Shown here: in pieces, positions 1 through 8,218 of the stretch
Position numbering within the stretch: position 1 is the stretch's first letter
Layout: each line of letters opens with the position of its first letter
Source: Granulicella sp. S190
GTDB lineage: Bacteria > Acidobacteriota > Terriglobia > Terriglobales > Acidobacteriaceae
DNA length: 41,287 nt
NCBI RefSeq assembly: GCF_009766095.1
Contig: NZ_LMUD01000031.1
Location: 48,206-89,492 of the forward strand
Reading direction: 5' to 3'
The notes under the pieces: generated by a model
What the model was told of the DNA's origin: nothing
The model's database searches: none
Seen by the model: only the letters and a program-made list of their open reading frames with translations
Position numbers and translations under genes: made by a program

Positions 1-94
1 CCGCAACGCGCTTCTTGCGCTGCTCTTTAGCCGCCAGGTTCAGGTCCTCGAGTTCGCCGTACGAAAGCTCCAGAAAATCACGAAATTCGCTCAA
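1..94 (-). CDS. Unrecognised protein, N-terminal fragment
   Basis: The gene runs off the left edge; only 31 codons are visible. Read on the minus strand it begins at a TTG (94-92) and encodes an acidic-then-basic helical start, with EFRDFLELSYGELEDLNL followed by AKEQRKKR. A strong ribosome site, AAGGAG (107-102), lies 7 bases before the TTG and decides the start. I do not recognise the family from so short a piece. It is divergent from the aldo/keto reductase gene, so the roughly 280 bases between them must hold both promoters. Confidence 0.65.
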   Translation of the reverse strand, partial: MSEFRDFLELSYGELEDLNLAAKEQRKKRVA

Positions 95-374
95 AATAAC
101 ACTCCTTCTGCAATGAGGTACACGTCTTACTGCAATGGCTGGGGAAGATGTTTTTAGGTGATTGGAAGAGAACGCATCAAACCTGCATCTGACCGCTCCA
201 CACCTCAAAACTAACAGAAAATTCATCAGCGAAAAAGCAAAGTCTGCAAAATCCAAAATCTCTAAAGTCCAAGCCAGTTGCTCCTGTTCGCTGCCCTCCC
301 TCCGCCTGAATCGCACAGGCTCTTCGCAACGTCTAATCTCTTGTCTGCCGAATCCCTCGGCGAAAAGGAAAACC

Positions 375-1427
375 ATGCAATATAAGACCCTCGGCGACAC
401 CGGACTTCTCGTCTCCACCCTCTGCTTCGGCACCATGACCTTCCACGGTGGCACCGGCTTCTGGAAGAACATCGGCGACGTCGATCAAGCGGGCGCCGAC
501 CAGCTCATCAAAGCCTCCATTGACGCAGGCATCAACTTCTACGACACCGCCGACGTCTACTCCGAAGGCGAAAGCGAAAAGGCCCTCGGCCAGTCGCTCA
601 AGAATCTCAACATCCCCCGCAAGGATGTCATCATTGCCACCAAGGTCTTCGGCCGCACCGGCCCCGGCCGCAACGACGTCGGCGCCTCCCGCGGCCACAT
701 CATGGACGCCGTAGACGCCAGTCTCAGCCGCCTCCAGACCGACCACATCGACCTCTACCAGATTCACGGCAACGACTCCATCACTCCCATCGAAGAAACC
801 CTGCGCGCCCTCGACACGCTGGTCACCTCAGGCAAGGTTCGCTACATCGGCGTCTCCAACTGGCTCTCCTGGAAGATCGCCAAAGCCCTCGCCATCTCCG
901 AGTTCAAACACCTCGCGCGCTTCGACAGCCTGCAGGCTTACTACTCCATCGCCGGTCGCGATATCGAGCGCGATCTTGTGCCTCTGCTCGAAGCCGAAAA
1001 GACCGGCCTCCTGGTCTGGAGTCCGCTCGCCGGCGGCCTGCTCTCCGGCAAGTTCTCCCGCGAAAACCAGAAGCCGGAAGACTCCCGCCGCACCAGCTTC
1101 GACTTCCCCCTCGTCGACAAAGAGCGCACCTGGCGCATCCTCGACGTCATGGCTCCCATCGCCAAGGCGCACAACTGCAGCCCGGCCCGTATCTCCCTCG
1201 CCTGGCTGCTGACAAAACCCGTCGTCACCTCCATCATCATCGGAGCCAAGCGCCTCGACCAGCTCAACGACAACCTGGCCGCCGTCGATCTCAAACTCAC
1301 CGTCGACGAGCTCAAGCAGCTCGATGAAGTCAGCGCACTCCCGCCCGAGTACCCCGGCTGGATGCTGCCCTTTCAAAGCGCTAATCGCCTCGAACCCGTG
1401 GCCCGCCCCCTCCCTACGACGAAATGA
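375..1427 (+). CDS. Aldo/keto reductase
   Basis: A 350-residue NAD(P)H-dependent oxidoreductase of the aldo/keto reductase superfamily, of the group that reduces aldehydes or ketones in the cytoplasm; the substrate cannot be read from sequence. The catalytic tetrad is complete: Asp57 and Tyr62 in FYDTADVYSEGESE, Lys90 in IATKVFG, His131 in YQIHGND. The C-terminal cofactor region has SIIIGAKRLDQLNDN. The frame stays open back to a TTG at 162, but those extra 71 codons are low-complexity and precede the normal start of the fold. The ATG at 375 follows AAAAGGAAAACC and gives the usual length. It is followed by a strong hairpin. Confidence 0.9.
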   Translation: MQYKTLGDTGLLVSTLCFGTMTFHGGTGFWKNIGDVDQAGADQLIKASIDAGINFYDTADVYSEGESEKALGQSLKNLNIPRKDVIIATKVFGRTGPGRNDVGASRGHIMDAVDASLSRLQTDHIDLYQIHGNDSITPIEETLRALDTLVTSGKVRYIGVSNWLSWKIAKALAISEFKHLARFDSLQAYYSIAGRDIERDLVPLLEAEKTGLLVWSPLAGGLLSGKFSRENQKPEDSRRTSFDFPLVDKERTWRILDVMAPIAKAHNCSPARISLAWLLTKPVVTSIIIGAKRLDQLNDNLAAVDLKLTVDELKQLDEVSALPPEYPGWMLPFQSANRLEPVARPLPTTK

Positions 1428-1450
1428 GCCGAACTCGGCCCAGGCCGGGT

Positions 1451-1491
1451 GCCCAACTTAGCGACCGCATCCTCCCGTCGCTAAGGTGGGC
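1451..1491. repeat. 15-bp inverted repeat (hairpin) after the aldo/keto reductase
   Basis: GCCCAACTTAGCGAC (1451-1465) pairs with GTCGCTAAGGTGGGC (1477-1491) at 14 of 15 positions around an 11-base loop. It starts 24 bases after the stop codon. No T-run follows, so it is either a non-canonical terminator or an extragenic palindromic repeat. Its near-symmetry means it would fold on either strand. Confidence 0.75.
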
Positions 1492-1647
1492 GTTCGTGCC
1501 GCGTGCGAACCGCTTTCATCTCGATCAGAAAATCGGAGCAGCAAGATAAACGAGGTATCCAAAGATTAACCTCCTGCAAATATCTGATACCCCGGCACCT
1601 CGGCCTCGAACCGCCAGCAAAATCTAGATAGACTAAAGAAGAAGATC

Positions 1648-2616
1648 ATGACAACAAACAGCAAGTCCTCCGTACAACGCGTCGCCCTTATCCAAATGTC
1701 CTGCGAGCCCGACGTCCGGCTCAACCTCGATAAAGCCGCCGAGCGCGTCTTCGAAGCCTCTCGTCAGGGTGCCACCCTCGTCTGCCTGCCGGAGCTCTTC
1801 CGCGCCCAGTACTTCTGCCAGCGCGAAGATCACGCTCTCTTCGGCCTCGCGGAATCCATTCCCGGCCCCTCCACCGACGTCCTCTCCCGCGTCTGCAGCG
1901 AGACCGGCGTAGTCCTCGTCGCCAGCCTCTTTGAGCGCCGCGCCCCCGGCCTCTATCACAACACCGCCGTCACCATCGAGAAGGACGGCCGCATCGCCGA
2001 CGTCTACCGCAAGATGCACATCCCCGACGACCCGCTCTACTACGAGAAGTTTTACTTCACCCCGGGCGACCTCGGCTTCAAGACCACGCAAACCACCTCC
2101 GGCCCCATCGGCACCCTCGTCTGTTGGGACCAGTGGTACCCCGAAGGGGCGCGCCTCACCGCCCTCCGCGGCGCCGAGGTCCTCTTCTTTCCCACCGCCA
2201 TCGGCTGGCACCCCTCAGAGAAAGAGGAGTTCGGTGACGCCCAGTACGACGCATGGCAGACCGCGCAGCGCGCCCATGCCATCGCGAACGGCGTCTTTGT
2301 CTGCGCCGTCAACCGCGTCGGCCATGAGCACGGCGACGTCAAATTCAAAGTCACCGCGGCTGACGGCAACCCAGCCACAGTGGAGCTTCACGGCCCCGGA
2401 GATCACACTCCCAGCTCCGGCCTCCAGTTCTGGGGCGGCAGCTTCATCGCAGACCCCTTCGGCCGCATCCTCGCCAAGGCCAGCCACGACAAAGAAGAGA
2501 TCCTCCTCGCCGACCTCGACCACAAGCTCATCGAGATCACCCGCCAGCACTGGCCCTTCCTCCGCGACCGCCGCATAGACGCCTACGAAGGCATCGCCAA
2601 ACGCTTCATCGACTAG
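1648..2616 (+). CDS. aguB: N-carbamoylputrescine amidase (nitrilase family)
   Basis: A 322-residue carbon-nitrogen hydrolase. The nitrilase triad is visible: Glu49 in LPELFRAQYF, Lys122 in YRKMHIPD, Cys159 in LVCWDQWYPE. The phrases RAQYFCQ, PDDPLYYEKFYFTPGD and CWDQWYPEGAR are typical of N-carbamoylputrescine amidases, which split N-carbamoylputrescine into putrescine, CO2 and ammonia. Agmatine deiminase, which makes that substrate, lies about 1 kb downstream on the same strand, separated by an SDR gene. The function call therefore rests on both motif and context. The ATG at 1648 is preceded by the purine run AAAGAAGAAG, a weak ribosome site. Confidence 0.92.
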   Translation: MTTNSKSSVQRVALIQMSCEPDVRLNLDKAAERVFEASRQGATLVCLPELFRAQYFCQREDHALFGLAESIPGPSTDVLSRVCSETGVVLVASLFERRAPGLYHNTAVTIEKDGRIADVYRKMHIPDDPLYYEKFYFTPGDLGFKTTQTTSGPIGTLVCWDQWYPEGARLTALRGAEVLFFPTAIGWHPSEKEEFGDAQYDAWQTAQRAHAIANGVFVCAVNRVGHEHGDVKFKVTAADGNPATVELHGPGDHTPSSGLQFWGGSFIADPFGRILAKASHDKEEILLADLDHKLIEITRQHWPFLRDRRIDAYEGIAKRFID

Positions 2617-2749
2617 CTTCTGACCCCGTCTCCACACAACAACGAACGGGAATATTCAGCCCGCCCAGTTGTTATCATGGCCTGCATGCGCTGCGCCGCC
2701 GGGGGTCAGAGGCGCAGTACGCCTGTACGTCAAATCAAAAGGATCCTCC

Positions 2750-3523
2750 ATGCGATTAAGAGATAAAGTAGCTCTGATCACAGGCGGCAACAGCGGCATC
2801 GGACTGGCCACCGCCAAACTGTTCGTATCCGAAGGCGCAAAGGTCGCTATCACCGGCCGCGATCAGAAGACACTCGATGCCGCTGCGCTCGAACTCGGCG
2901 ACGAGGCTCTCGTAATCCAAGCCAACGTCACCGACCAGGCAGCCATGGAAAGAGCGATCGTTGCGACCGTAGAAAAATTCGACAAGCTCGATGTGGTCTT
3001 TACAAACGCTGGCACCGGCTACTTCACGCCGCTCGGAGGGACCTCAGCCGAATCGTTCGAGAACATCCTGAACGTAAATGTAACCTCCACGTTCCTTATC
3101 GTGCAGGCTTGCCTGCCACACCTCAAGCAAGGCGCGTCCATCATCTTGAACAGCTCGGTTCAGAATGTCGACGGAAAACCGCGCCTCTCCGCATACGCTG
3201 CAAGCAAGTCGGCGCTGCGAACCATGGTGAGGGCAATGGCCTCCGAGCTCTCACCGCGAGGAATTCGCGTCAATGCCGTCTCGCCAGGTTCAATCGACAC
3301 ACCCATCTGGGACAACGTCGCACCCAGCCCCAAAGAGAAAAAAAATCTCTACAACAGGTTGAAGAGAAGTATCCCCCTCGGCCGGGTGGGAACCCCGCTG
3401 GAGGTCGCCTACGCGGTCTTGTTTCTCGCCTCCGACGAATCCTCCTTCATCCAGGCAGCAGAGATCGTCATCGACGGCGGAGCCACAGGCGCAATGATGG
3501 GAGCACCAATCTACAACCAGTAA
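2750..3523 (+). CDS. SDR-family oxidoreductase
   Basis: A classical short-chain dehydrogenase/reductase of 257 residues. It shows the nucleotide-binding motif TGGNSGIG (11-18), NAG (86-88), and the catalytic Ser136, Tyr149 and Lys153 in SAYAASKSAL. The C-terminal part has PGSIDTPIW and FLASDESSFIQAAEIVIDGG. Arg37 after the second strand suggests NADP(H). The start chosen is the ATG at 2750, with AAAAGGA 6 bases upstream; the frame extends to a TTG at 2669, but that part lacks SDR features. It sits between the two agmatine genes, yet nothing in it points to polyamine chemistry. Substrate unknown. Confidence 0.88.
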   Translation: MRLRDKVALITGGNSGIGLATAKLFVSEGAKVAITGRDQKTLDAAALELGDEALVIQANVTDQAAMERAIVATVEKFDKLDVVFTNAGTGYFTPLGGTSAESFENILNVNVTSTFLIVQACLPHLKQGASIILNSSVQNVDGKPRLSAYAASKSALRTMVRAMASELSPRGIRVNAVSPGSIDTPIWDNVAPSPKEKKNLYNRLKRSIPLGRVGTPLEVAYAVLFLASDESSFIQAAEIVIDGGATGAMMGAPIYNQ

Positions 3524-3654
3524 CTCTCACAGTCCCTGTCCAGGAAGACCTGCCGGGTGCTCCATTCATGCAGCCTCGTCGCAGGAGTGGAAATTCACTC
3601 ACGCGCAAACCGTTTTCCTTCCCGCACCGCAAACGAACTGCAACAAAATCCCAT

Positions 3655-3660
3655 TACACT
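3655..3660 (+). promoter_or_regulatory. Possible -10 box for agmatine deiminase, short-leader start
   Basis: TACACT lies 10 bases before the ATG at 3671, with no Shine-Dalgarno sequence between. A transcript starting 6-8 bases after the box would carry a leader of only about 3 bases. No good -35 box is seen. The layout resembles that of pyrE, which also has AGAC directly before the ATG. Confidence 0.4.
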
Positions 3661-3670
3661 TTAAACAGAC

Positions 3671-4738
3671 ATGTCCCAGACATCCAACCACCAGCTCTAC
3701 CGCATGCCCGCCGAGTGGGCTCCTCACGCCGCCACCTGGATCGCCTGGCCGCACAACTCCGACGACTGGCCTGGCAAGTTTCAACCCATCGCCTGGGTCT
3801 ACGCTGAGATCGTACGCCACCTCTCCCGCGTCGAAGACGTACACATCCTCGTCAACAACGCCGAAGCTGAGCGCCGCGCCAACAATCTCCTTCGCCGTGC
3901 CGGAGCCAACCTCGCCCGCCTCCACTTTCACCTCTGGCCCACCGACCGCGTCTGGCTTCGCGACTCCGGCCCCATCTTCGTAAAAAATCCTGAAGGTCAG
4001 TTAGCCATCACCAACTGGCACTTCAACGCCTGGGCCAAGTACAACAACTGGCACAACGACGATCAAATCCCCGACCACGTCGCCAGTCTCTACGACATGC
4101 CTCAGTCGAAGCCTCACATCGGCCAACACCGCCTCGTCCTCGAAGGCGGCAGCATCGACACCAACGGTGCAGGCCTCCTCCTCACCACCGAAGAGTGTCT
4201 CCTCTCTGAAATCCAGCAGCGCAACCCCGGCCTCGGCAACGAAGCCGAAACCCGCCGTCTCCTCGAGCAAGCCTTCCACGACTACCTCGGCATCGAAAAG
4301 GTTCTCTGGCTGCACAAAGGCTGCGCCGGCGACGACACCCACGGCCACGTCGACGACATCACCCGCTTCGTCTCTGAAAACAAGATCCTCACCACTGTCG
4401 AACCCAACATCCACGACGAAAATCATCTCCCCCTCGCCGAAAACCTCGATCGTCTCCGCAGCTTTCGCAACCTCGCAGGCGAGCCCTTCCAGATCGTCGA
4501 GCTCCCCATGCCCGCGCCCGTCGTCTTCGAAGGCCAGCGTCTTCCTGCCAGCTACGCCAACTTCTACATCGCCAACGGCCTTGTCCTCGTCCCCACCTTC
4601 AACGACCCCAACGACCGTCACGCCCTCAACATCATCGCCGCCTGCTTCCCCGACCGCCAGATCGTAGGCATCCACGCCGTCGATCTCGTCTGGGGCCTCG
4701 GCACCCTCCACTGCCTCTCCCAGCAGGAGCCCGCATGA
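3671..4738 (+). CDS. aguA: Agmatine deiminase
   Basis: A 355-residue member of the agmatine deiminase/peptidylarginine deiminase family. It hydrolyses agmatine to N-carbamoylputrescine and ammonia, feeding the amidase encoded at 1648. Visible landmarks are the opening MPAEWAPHAATWIAWPHN, WLRDSGPIF with Asp98, HGHVDDITRFV with the conserved His/Asp pair, and the C-terminal catalytic Cys348 in GTLHCLSQQ. Length is normal. No arginine decarboxylase is in the window, so the source of agmatine is not shown. The gene overlaps the next by ATGA, which implies translational coupling. No ribosome site precedes the ATG; see the TACACT box at 3655. Confidence 0.93.
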   Translation: MSQTSNHQLYRMPAEWAPHAATWIAWPHNSDDWPGKFQPIAWVYAEIVRHLSRVEDVHILVNNAEAERRANNLLRRAGANLARLHFHLWPTDRVWLRDSGPIFVKNPEGQLAITNWHFNAWAKYNNWHNDDQIPDHVASLYDMPQSKPHIGQHRLVLEGGSIDTNGAGLLLTTEECLLSEIQQRNPGLGNEAETRRLLEQAFHDYLGIEKVLWLHKGCAGDDTHGHVDDITRFVSENKILTTVEPNIHDENHLPLAENLDRLRSFRNLAGEPFQIVELPMPAPVVFEGQRLPASYANFYIANGLVLVPTFNDPNDRHALNIIAACFPDRQIVGIHAVDLVWGLGTLHCLSQQEPA

Positions 4739-5361
4739 GCACCATGACCAATCCGCCCAATCCGTCCTACCGCACCGCCGTCGAAACCTATATCGCCACC
4801 CACGCCAACCCGACCCACAAGTTCGGCCATCAGCCCCGCCTCTACGCCCTCACCCAACAAATCGGCGCAGGCCTCACCTACGACGACGACGTAGTCTTCG
4901 CTGCCGTCTGGATGCACGATCTCGGCGTCTTCGTCGGCCACCGCCCCGAGGACGAGACCGCTCTCAAAACCTGGAACCACGTAGACTACGCCATCGAAAA
5001 AACTCCAGCGATCCTCAAAGAATCAGGCTTCCCCGAAGAAAAGATCCCCGCCGTCCTCGAAGTCATCCGCACTCACCAACCGCAGGACGCGCCCCTCACC
5101 CCCGAAGCCACCATCGCCCGCGATGCCGACATCCTCGAGCAGCTCGGAGCCATCGGCATCACCCGCACCCTTGCCAAACTAGGCAGCGACACCCGCTTCA
5201 ACACCTTCACCGAAGCCCTCACCGCGCTCAAAAAACAACTCGCCATCCTCCCCGCTCAACTCCACCTCGAAACCTCGAAGACCCTCGCCGCTCCTCGCCT
5301 CAAGATCATGCAAGCCTTCCTCGAAGCCCTTGAATCCGAAGCCGGTCCAAACCTCTACTAG
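4735..5361 (+). CDS. HD-domain phosphohydrolase-like protein
   Basis: A 208-residue protein with an HD metal-dependent phosphohydrolase fold. Probable metal ligands are His32 in KFGHQPRLYAL, His61-Asp62 in VWMHDLGVF, and Asp132 in RDADILEQLGAIG. The family includes nucleotide and phosphoester hydrolases; substrate unknown. It overlaps the agmatine deiminase stop by 4 bases, so the two are likely made from one transcript. A polyamine link is only inferred from that overlap. No signal peptide or membrane segment is seen, so it should be cytoplasmic. Confidence 0.82.
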   Translation: MSTMTNPPNPSYRTAVETYIATHANPTHKFGHQPRLYALTQQIGAGLTYDDDVVFAAVWMHDLGVFVGHRPEDETALKTWNHVDYAIEKTPAILKESGFPEEKIPAVLEVIRTHQPQDAPLTPEATIARDADILEQLGAIGITRTLAKLGSDTRFNTFTEALTALKKQLAILPAQLHLETSKTLAAPRLKIMQAFLEALESEAGPNLY

Positions 5362-5384
5362 CTACACGTCGCCCCCGCCGCGGC

Positions 5385-5390
5385 TAAACT
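5385..5390 (+). promoter_or_regulatory. Possible -10 box for the tadA gene, leaderless start
   Basis: TAAACT ends 7 bases before the ATG at 5398, so transcription would begin at or next to the start codon. No ribosome site is present in the 36 bases after the preceding stop codon. The -35 region is poor, which keeps confidence low. Confidence 0.4.
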
Positions 5391-5397
5391 AGCTTCG

Positions 5398-6318
5398 ATG
5401 CCGCCCTTCACAGAAACCAGCGAGACCGACGAATCCTTCCTCCGCGAAGCCATCGCCGAAGCCCGTAACGCCGAAGCCAACGGCGAAGTCCCCGTAGGCG
5501 CAATCGTCGTGCATAACGGCAGCATCATCGCCCGCGGACAAAACCGAGTCCTTCGCGACAGCGACCCCACCGCCCACGCCGAAATCGTCGCACTCCGCCA
5601 GGCCGGGCTCGCGTTCAAAAACTACCGCCTCGAAGGCTGCATCCTCTACGCCACCCTCGAGCCCTGCGCCATGTGCGCTGGAGCCATCCTCCACGCACGC
5701 ATCTCCCGCCTCGTCTACGCCGCGCCCGACCCCAAAGCCGGGGCCTGCGGCTCCGTCCTCTCTGTCATCAACCACCCTCAGCTCAACCACAAAGTCAAAG
5801 TCACTCCCAACCTCCTCGCCGAAGAGTGCGGCACCCTCCTCACCGATTTTTTTCGCAGACGCCGTCTGGAAAAGTCACAAGCCCGCATCCTACAAAGCGA
5901 AGCAACATCCCCGCACGTTGCGAAGGAGACGACCGTGACAACAAAGAAGACAGCCAGGAAATGGTCCGCCAAGGTAGACACCGACTCCACCCATCCCGAC
6001 GAGGGTCTCTTCAGCAAAAGCGCCTCTGCCATAGCCAAAGCCCTTGCCTCGAAGAAGGTCTCTCCCAAAGGCCCCGCCTCAGGCATGCGCATGTTGAACT
6101 TCTACATCAACCGCGCTGGCAAAAATCTGCCGCAGGAACGCCACGCCGAGCTGGAGAAAGCAAAAGCTCTCCTCTCCGAAATCATCGCTAAGCAAAAACC
6201 CGAGCCGAAAAAATCGGCTAAAAAAACCGCAGCAAAAAAATCCACGAAGAAGGCAGCAAAGAAGACCGCGAAGAAAGCCTCGAAAAAAACCGCCTCCAAA
6301 AAATCCACCAAAAAGTAG
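5398..6318 (+). CDS. tadA: tRNA adenosine deaminase TadA joined in frame to DUF3175 and a lysine-rich tail
   Basis: One open frame of 306 codons. Residues about 9-160 are a complete TadA, the enzyme that converts adenosine 34 of tRNA-Arg(ACG) to inosine. His60 and Glu62 in TAHAEIVAL and Cys90/Cys93 in PCAMCAG are the zinc and proton-shuttle residues. There is no stop after it. Residues 180-248 match DUF3175: ARKWSAKVD, EGLFSKSASAIAKALA, MRMLNFYINRAGKNL. Residues about 249-306 are a lysine/alanine tail (KKTAAKKSTKKAAKK and similar), like histone H1. An internal GTG at 5935 with a strong ribosome site could also make the DUF3175 part alone. TadA is usually about 150-160 residues and DUF3175 is usually a separate small protein, so the join is unusual. 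Start set by the ATG at 5398. Confidence 0.88.
   Translation: MPPFTETSETDESFLREAIAEARNAEANGEVPVGAIVVHNGSIIARGQNRVLRDSDPTAHAEIVALRQAGLAFKNYRLEGCILYATLEPCAMCAGAILHARISRLVYAAPDPKAGACGSVLSVINHPQLNHKVKVTPNLLAEECGTLLTDFFRRRRLEKSQARILQSEATSPHVAKETTVTTKKTARKWSAKVDTDSTHPDEGLFSKSASAIAKALASKKVSPKGPASGMRMLNFYINRAGKNLPQERHAELEKAKALLSEIIAKQKPEPKKSAKKTAAKKSTKKAAKKTAKKASKKTASKKSTKK
5923..5937 (+). promoter_or_regulatory. Internal ribosome site and GTG start for the DUF3175 part
   Basis: AAGGAG (5923-5928) is followed after 6 bases by GTG (5935-5937), in frame with tadA (codon 180) and exactly at the start of the DUF3175 domain (VTTKKTARKWSAK). A separate 127-residue protein could start here and end at 6318. 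This is a better ribosome site than the one at the tadA start. Confidence 0.65.
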
Positions 6319-6327
6319 GAGCTCTTC

Positions 6328-7101
6328 ATGTCAGGTCGTCTCGCAGGAAAGGTAGCAATCGTTACCGGCTCAGGCTCAGGCATCGGCCAGGCCATCGCCA
6401 TCCGCTTCGCCAGCGAAGGCGCTACCGTAGTCATTGACTACCGCAACCACATCGACCAGGCACAGGAGACCGCCTCCAAAGCTGAAGCCGCAGGAGGAAA
6501 ATCCATCCTCGTCAAAGCCGACGTCTCCAACCTCGCGGACACTCAAAATCTCGTCGGCCAGGCCTACAGCCAGCTGGGCCGTTGCGACATCCTCGTCAAC
6601 AACGCCGGCATCGAAAAAGAAGCCGCCTTCTGCGACGTCACCGAAGCCGACTACGACGCCGTCCTCAACGTCAACCTCAAGGGCGCTTTCTTCCTCGCGC
6701 AAGCCTTCGTTCGCCGCCTCCGCGACGCCAAACTTCCTGGCCGCATAATCAACATCTCCTCCGTCCACGAGGACATGGTCTTCCCCAACTTCTCCACCTA
6801 CTGCGTCTCCAAAGGCGGCATCCGCATGCTCATGCGCGACCTCGCCGTCGAACTTGGCCCCCTCAACATCACCGTCAATAACATCGCTCCTGGCGCCATC
6901 GCCACCCCCATCAACAACAAGCTGATGGACAATAAAGCGCAACTCGATGCCCTGCTCAAAAACATCCTGTTAGGTCGCATGGGCACACCCGATGACGTCT
7001 CCGGCGTGGCTCTCTTCCTTGCCTCCGACGATGGAGCCTACGTCACCGGCGCGACCTACTTCGTCGACGGTGGCCTGATCCGCAACTACCACGAGCAGTA
7101 G
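6328..7101 (+). CDS. Glucose 1-dehydrogenase-like SDR oxidoreductase
   Basis: A 257-residue classical short-chain dehydrogenase. It has TGSGSGIG at residues 14-21, NNAG, and a catalytic Ser/Tyr/Lys set in INISSVHEDMVFPNF and TYCVSKGG. The phrase ISSVHE followed by a phenylalanine-rich stretch is typical of glucose 1-dehydrogenases, and the end is VDGGLI. Glucose or a related sugar is therefore a reasonable but unproven substrate. AGGAG at 6317-6321 overlaps the stop codon of the preceding gene and lies 6 bases before the ATG, so the two are probably co-transcribed and translationally linked. Confidence 0.88.
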   Translation: MSGRLAGKVAIVTGSGSGIGQAIAIRFASEGATVVIDYRNHIDQAQETASKAEAAGGKSILVKADVSNLADTQNLVGQAYSQLGRCDILVNNAGIEKEAAFCDVTEADYDAVLNVNLKGAFFLAQAFVRRLRDAKLPGRIINISSVHEDMVFPNFSTYCVSKGGIRMLMRDLAVELGPLNITVNNIAPGAIATPINNKLMDNKAQLDALLKNILLGRMGTPDDVSGVALFLASDDGAYVTGATYFVDGGLIRNYHEQ

Positions 7102-7240
7102 ATCCCGACCGACGGGAGGGCGGCCGTATCGAGCGAAGCGAGGTTAAAACGCCACGAAGTGGCCGCCTCGCGCGCAGCGAGCCCGTCCGGCAGGACACGC
7201 CCAGCGGCCCATCAGGCGGGACAGGATAAAATAAAACTCT
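7102..7240 (+). other. Intergenic region with short hairpins and a -10-like box
   Basis: No coding signal is seen. GCCACGAAGTGGC (7151-7163) is a 5-bp stem with a 3-base loop, and GAGCGAAGCGAG just upstream and CTCGCGCGCAGCGAG just downstream are also self-complementary. The region could end transcription of the SDR gene, although there is no T-run. TAAAAT (7227-7232) ends 8 bases before the glutaredoxin ATG and is a candidate -10 box for a leaderless start. Confidence 0.4.
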
Positions 7241-7495
7241 ATGGATCTCACCGTCTACTCCGCCTCCTGGTGCCGCGACTGCCGCGAAGCCAAGCGCTTT
7301 CTCACCTCTCACAACATCCCCTACAAAGAGGTCGACATCGAGAACACCCCCGGCGCCGCCGAGCTTGTCATCGCGAACGTAGGCAAGCGAGCCATCCCGC
7401 AATTCGTCATCGACGGCAAATGGGTTCAGCCCTACCGCCCCGGCGAAGGCTTCCTCCACGACGAAATGGCCAAACTCCTGGGCGTCAACGGCTAA
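7241..7495 (+). CDS. Glutaredoxin-family protein
   Basis: An 84-residue thiol-disulfide protein of the glutaredoxin/NrdH type. It has the redox pair Cys11-x-x-Cys14 in SASWCRDC, VDIEN after the second strand, and the cis-proline Pro53 in RAIPQFVIDG. The last part reads PGEGFLHDEM where classical glutaredoxins have a GG-x-D glutathione site, so glutathione use is doubtful and an NrdH-like or Mycoredoxin-like role is possible. The ATG has no Shine-Dalgarno sequence; a TAAAAT box lies 8 bases upstream. Confidence 0.85.
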   Translation: MDLTVYSASWCRDCREAKRFLTSHNIPYKEVDIENTPGAAELVIANVGKRAIPQFVIDGKWVQPYRPGEGFLHDEMAKLLGVNG

Positions 7496-7560
7496 GCATC
7501 CACCCGAGCCGGAATTACCTCTCAGGCTCGGGCGATGCAATCTTTCAACTCGACAGGATC

Positions 7561-7992
7561 CTACTTCTTGAACGTCTCGGTATGCAGCTGAGCCAGCCAC
7601 TTCCCGTCGCGCTTCACCCATACCGTTGAAGTCAGAGTCTCACTGGAGATGTCCTGCGGACCCGCCTTCGCCTCGAAGCGCACCCGCGCCACGATCAGGG
7701 CTGAGTTCGGAGAGAGCCGCCTCACCTGCGGATCTTGGATCTTGAAGCCCGAAAAGGTCAGATGGTTCAGCTGATCGATGTTGTCGGCTTTAGTGAACAA
7801 CTTTCCAGTCGCCTCGATGCAAAGATAATCCGGAACGACAAGCTGCGTGAACGCATTGATATCTGGGTGAGCCCCAACAAACGTATTCCAGACCTTGGTC
7901 TCGTTGTCGAGAATGGTCTTGTTCAAATCCTGGGCTTGGGAAAAGGCGGTGACGGTAAATGCCATACAGAGGCCGACTACAAACTTGTTCAT
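7561..7992 (-). CDS. Exported NTF2-like (SnoaL/DUF4440-type) protein
   Basis: A 143-residue protein with a signal peptide (MNKFVVGLCMAFTVTAF, cleavage near SQAQ). The rest looks like the NTF2 fold of SnoaL/DUF4440 proteins: ETKVWNTFVGAHPDINAF, VPDYLCIEATGKLF, a late strand TSTVWVKRDGKWLAQLHTE. Such domains bind small ligands or serve as cryptic enzymes; no catalytic set can be named. Export implies a periplasmic location. The frame opens two codons earlier at a TTG (7998); the ATG at 7992 gives the more normal signal peptide, and no clear ribosome site decides between them. It is convergent with the glutaredoxin gene. Confidence 0.75.
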   Translation of the reverse strand: MNKFVVGLCMAFTVTAFSQAQDLNKTILDNETKVWNTFVGAHPDINAFTQLVVPDYLCIEATGKLFTKADNIDQLNHLTFSGFKIQDPQVRRLSPNSALIVARVRFEAKAGPQDISSETLTSTVWVKRDGKWLAQLHTETFKK

Positions 7993-8218
7993 CTTCAAGG
8001 TCTACTATCTCCAGTCATAATGACACAGCAAATCAAAAAACTCTTATGCTGTGCTCGTCCCATTTTATCGTGTTGAGAGACTCTGATTCTTCCCTTCCTA
8101 TCACCTCCACGGCCCTCTCGCGCCAGCAAATTCTAGATCCTCACAGAATCAATCTCCCGTCATAACCCCCGCCGTCGTCTAAACTCGAATCAGCCCAGAG
8201 AGCCACGGAGACACCGCT

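Noticed and set aside
162..374. Upstream extension of the aldo/keto reductase frame to a TTG
   Set aside because: The added 71 residues are low-complexity, there is no ribosome site, and the family start matches the ATG at 375.
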